This document shows positions 15,074-16,680 of a stretch of DNA of 16,680 nucleotides, one piece after another (within the stretch, counting starts at the first letter, position 1; each line of letters starts with the position of its first letter). Source of the stretch: Gammaproteobacteria bacterium RIFCSPHIGHO2_12_FULL_38_11 (GTDB lineage Bacteria; Pseudomonadota; Gammaproteobacteria; Coxiellales; Coxiellaceae). The translations under genes were made by a program, and so were the position numbers. The notes beneath the pieces are model-generated. The model was not told the DNA's origin and searched no databases. It worked only from the letters and a program-made list of their open reading frames with translations. The DNA lies in NCBI GenBank assembly GCA_001801515.1, contig MGXX01000040.1:12235-28914 (forward strand). Reading direction: 5' to 3'.

Positions 15074-16680
15074 TAAAAATCCTTAACGTTAGGCACAGGT
15101 ATTGAAGTATAAATTTCCTTTTTACGTTTTTTAAACATCGATGCGTGTCCAACAACAGACTGTCGCACAACAATAGGTTCATTGATTGGCGAACTTTTGT
15201 CAACCAGACCCAATAGGTCGCGAATTCGATTGCGATAAACATCACTGGCTTGTGCTTGTGCGGCAACGATAATTTTTGATTTTGCACCTGATTCCTTGCT
15301 AGCAGACGCATCCCCAGCAAGCGTTACTGATTCTTTTAATCCTTCAGTTGCTTTAACCAAAGGCGCACTCGATTTTTCCTCAAATCCCAGTGCACAAATA
15401 ACCATTTCAACCTCATTTATTTCATGCTCGATGGTACGCTTGTCATCTACTTGACGCATTTCACGCGGGATGAGGTCTTGTAATCTTTTGGCGTCAAGAT
15501 CATTTTCAATCTCATCATGGTAGCGATAATGCGATTCCTTAATGACTATTTTTAACTTCTCACCACAAACGTTAATTTCAGTGGGTTCTATCAAATAGCT
15601 TGTATTGCCGTTAATAAATTCCACTTCCGCATCTCGTAATTTATTTTCAGCAGTTAATGCCCTAGAAATTGCGGGATAACGATCAAAGATAGCCCGACCA
15701 ACAGGTTGTGGGCCGCGTGCTAAAACACATAAGGTACCGCGATCATTAGCTGGATAAAAATAGCGGGAAATCCAGCGAATAATATCTTGTGCCGTATCAC
15801 CTCCACCGACAACAACAATTTTCTTGTTGCGGGGATCCATGGATCCCAATTTTTCTTTCAGTAATTTTTCACGTTCATTCATCGACAGAGCAGGATGCAT
15901 TTCTAAGGCTTCTGCAATATCATTTGCTGCTTTTAGAAAATCGACCGCTTGCACAATTTTATTTTTATGCGCTTTCCCAACACCTTGCGTAATTTTATCA
16001 GAAAATTTTCGAGGTGTTGCACCAACACACAAAACGACGTGTTGATTATGATCACTGCTATTGCCAACAATAGTGTCGGTACCGTTTTTTATATTTTTGC
16101 AGTGATAATCTCCATTTATTTCATCATAGCTAATTTCGCTATTTATAATTAATATTAACCCCATTTTTTTTAATCGCGCAAAATCCTCTGCAATATATTC
16201 TTTTTTAAATTTATGCGCAGGAATCCCATCCATCAATAAACCACCTGGTTTATCAGCGCGTTCATACATAATAACTTGCACACCATCACGCAATGCTTCA
16301 TACGCAATTTGCATGGCAGCTGGGCCTGAGCCAACAATCATTATTTTTTTATCAAGAATGTGATTTGATTTTTTGAAGTGCGCATCAAACCACCCTTTTG
16401 TACGGCCAATATGATATAGCGCATATTCAATATCTTTAATATGAACCGGCGTACCTATTATTTTTTCACCACGCTCAGCACTGGTTGTACCTCTAATATC
16501 AGGAATGCCTTCTGTACAAGCATCTTCACAAGGCGCAGGACACGCAGCGCCCGTGTAAGCAATAAAAGGGGATGCTTCTATTTGCACATCAAATGCTTCC
16601 TGCAATACGGCCCATTGTTCATGAGTCACTGTTTCGTTTTTAATTGTGCCCACTCTTTTTAAAATATCGTTAATCGTATT
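15073..16680 (-). CDS. GltD-like FAD/NADPH oxidoreductase (5' end likely beyond window)
   Basis: This matches the glutamate synthase small-subunit class, which passes electrons from NADPH through FAD and Fe-S clusters to a partner. With residues numbered from GTG 16653, GAACPAPCEDAC holds Cys38, Cys42 and Cys46 of an Fe-S site. FAD-binding GSGPAA is at 108-113, with ERADKPGGLLMDGIPAHKFK after it. NADPH-binding GGGDTA is at 283-288 and LAGDA near the end. The frame stays open to the window edge, GTG 16653 has no good ribosome-binding site, and the usual upstream Cys motif of GltD is missing, so I infer a partial gene. Near the LAGDA block the C-terminal part departs from standard GltD (KESGAKSKIIVAAQAQASDV), and a basic tail follows. 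No gltB is in view, so the electron acceptor is unknown. Its stop overlaps the kinase start. Confidence 0.85.
   Translation of the reverse strand, partial: NTINDILKRVGTIKNETVTHEQWAVLQEAFDVQIEASPFIAYTGAACPAPCEDACTEGIPDIRGTTSAERGEKIIGTPVHIKDIEYALYHIGRTKGWFDAHFKKSNHILDKKIMIVGSGPAAMQIAYEALRDGVQVIMYERADKPGGLLMDGIPAHKFKKEYIAEDFARLKKMGLILIINSEISYDEINGDYHCKNIKNGTDTIVGNSSDHNQHVVLCVGATPRKFSDKITQGVGKAHKNKIVQAVDFLKAANDIAEALEMHPALSMNEREKLLKEKLGSMDPRNKKIVVVGGGDTAQDIIRWISRYFYPANDRGTLCVLARGPQPVGRAIFDRYPAISRALTAENKLRDAEVEFINGNTSYLIEPTEINVCGEKLKIVIKESHYRYHDEIENDLDAKRLQDLIPREMRQVDDKRTIEHEINEVEMVICALGFEEKSSAPLVKATEGLKESVTLAGDASASKESGAKSKIIVAAQAQASDVYRNRIRDLLGLVDKSSPINEPIVVRQSVVGHASMFKKRKKEIYTSIPVPNVKDF

Noticed and set aside
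15033..15320. Small minus-strand frame of 95 codons across the oxidoreductase/kinase junction
   Set aside because: It is out of frame with both well-supported genes, has no domain, and spans the coupled stop-start junction.

Overview
The window is a compact, AT-rich gammaproteobacterial segment in which every gene I can support lies on the minus strand. The order tRNA-fMet, rimP, nusA, infB is that of the E. coli metY-rimP-nusA-infB operon. The other genes suggest a host-associated relative of the Legionella/Coxiella group: a eukaryotic-like Ser/Thr kinase, a 1740-residue transglutaminase-like/AAA+ protein, an exported Cys-rich protein and an outer-membrane barrel. The lineage is an inference from gene content, not from a search.

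Layout in the direction of transcription (right to left). (1) 16680-15073 is a GltD-like FAD/NADPH oxidoreductase, open at the window edge; its stop codon overlaps the start of a Ser/Thr protein kinase (15073-13379), so the two are translationally coupled. (2) 13378-13290 is a short spacer with three perfect 12-bp direct repeats and a perfect TATAAT box. It precedes four closely spaced genes with gaps of 41-59 nt: a secreted beta-barrel protein (13289-12276), a DUF945/YdgA-like membrane-anchored protein (12216-10390), an exported protein with seven CX5-6C pairs (10348-8495), and the giant transglutaminase-like/AAA+ protein (8435-3213). (3) 3198-3036 holds a stable-RNA promoter, initiator tRNA-Met and a Rho-independent terminator. 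(4) 2980-1 is rimP, nusA and the 5' part of infB.

Region 4 and the tRNA are translation/transcription housekeeping: initiator tRNA, 30S maturation (RimP), elongation/antitermination (NusA) and initiation factor IF2. The four-gene set in region 2 looks like an accessory envelope or host-interaction operon: three exported or membrane products plus a very large ATPase that has a likely Cys-His-Asp catalytic centre and several AAA-like modules, some degenerate. I do not recognise this combination as a described system.

The most unusual non-coding signals are an 18-nt inverted repeat linking the rimP ribosome-binding region to the rimP 3' end, the 12-bp triple repeat beside the region-2 promoter, and a palindromic repeat that supplies the nusA stop codon. 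No stretch over 300 bases lacks a gene.
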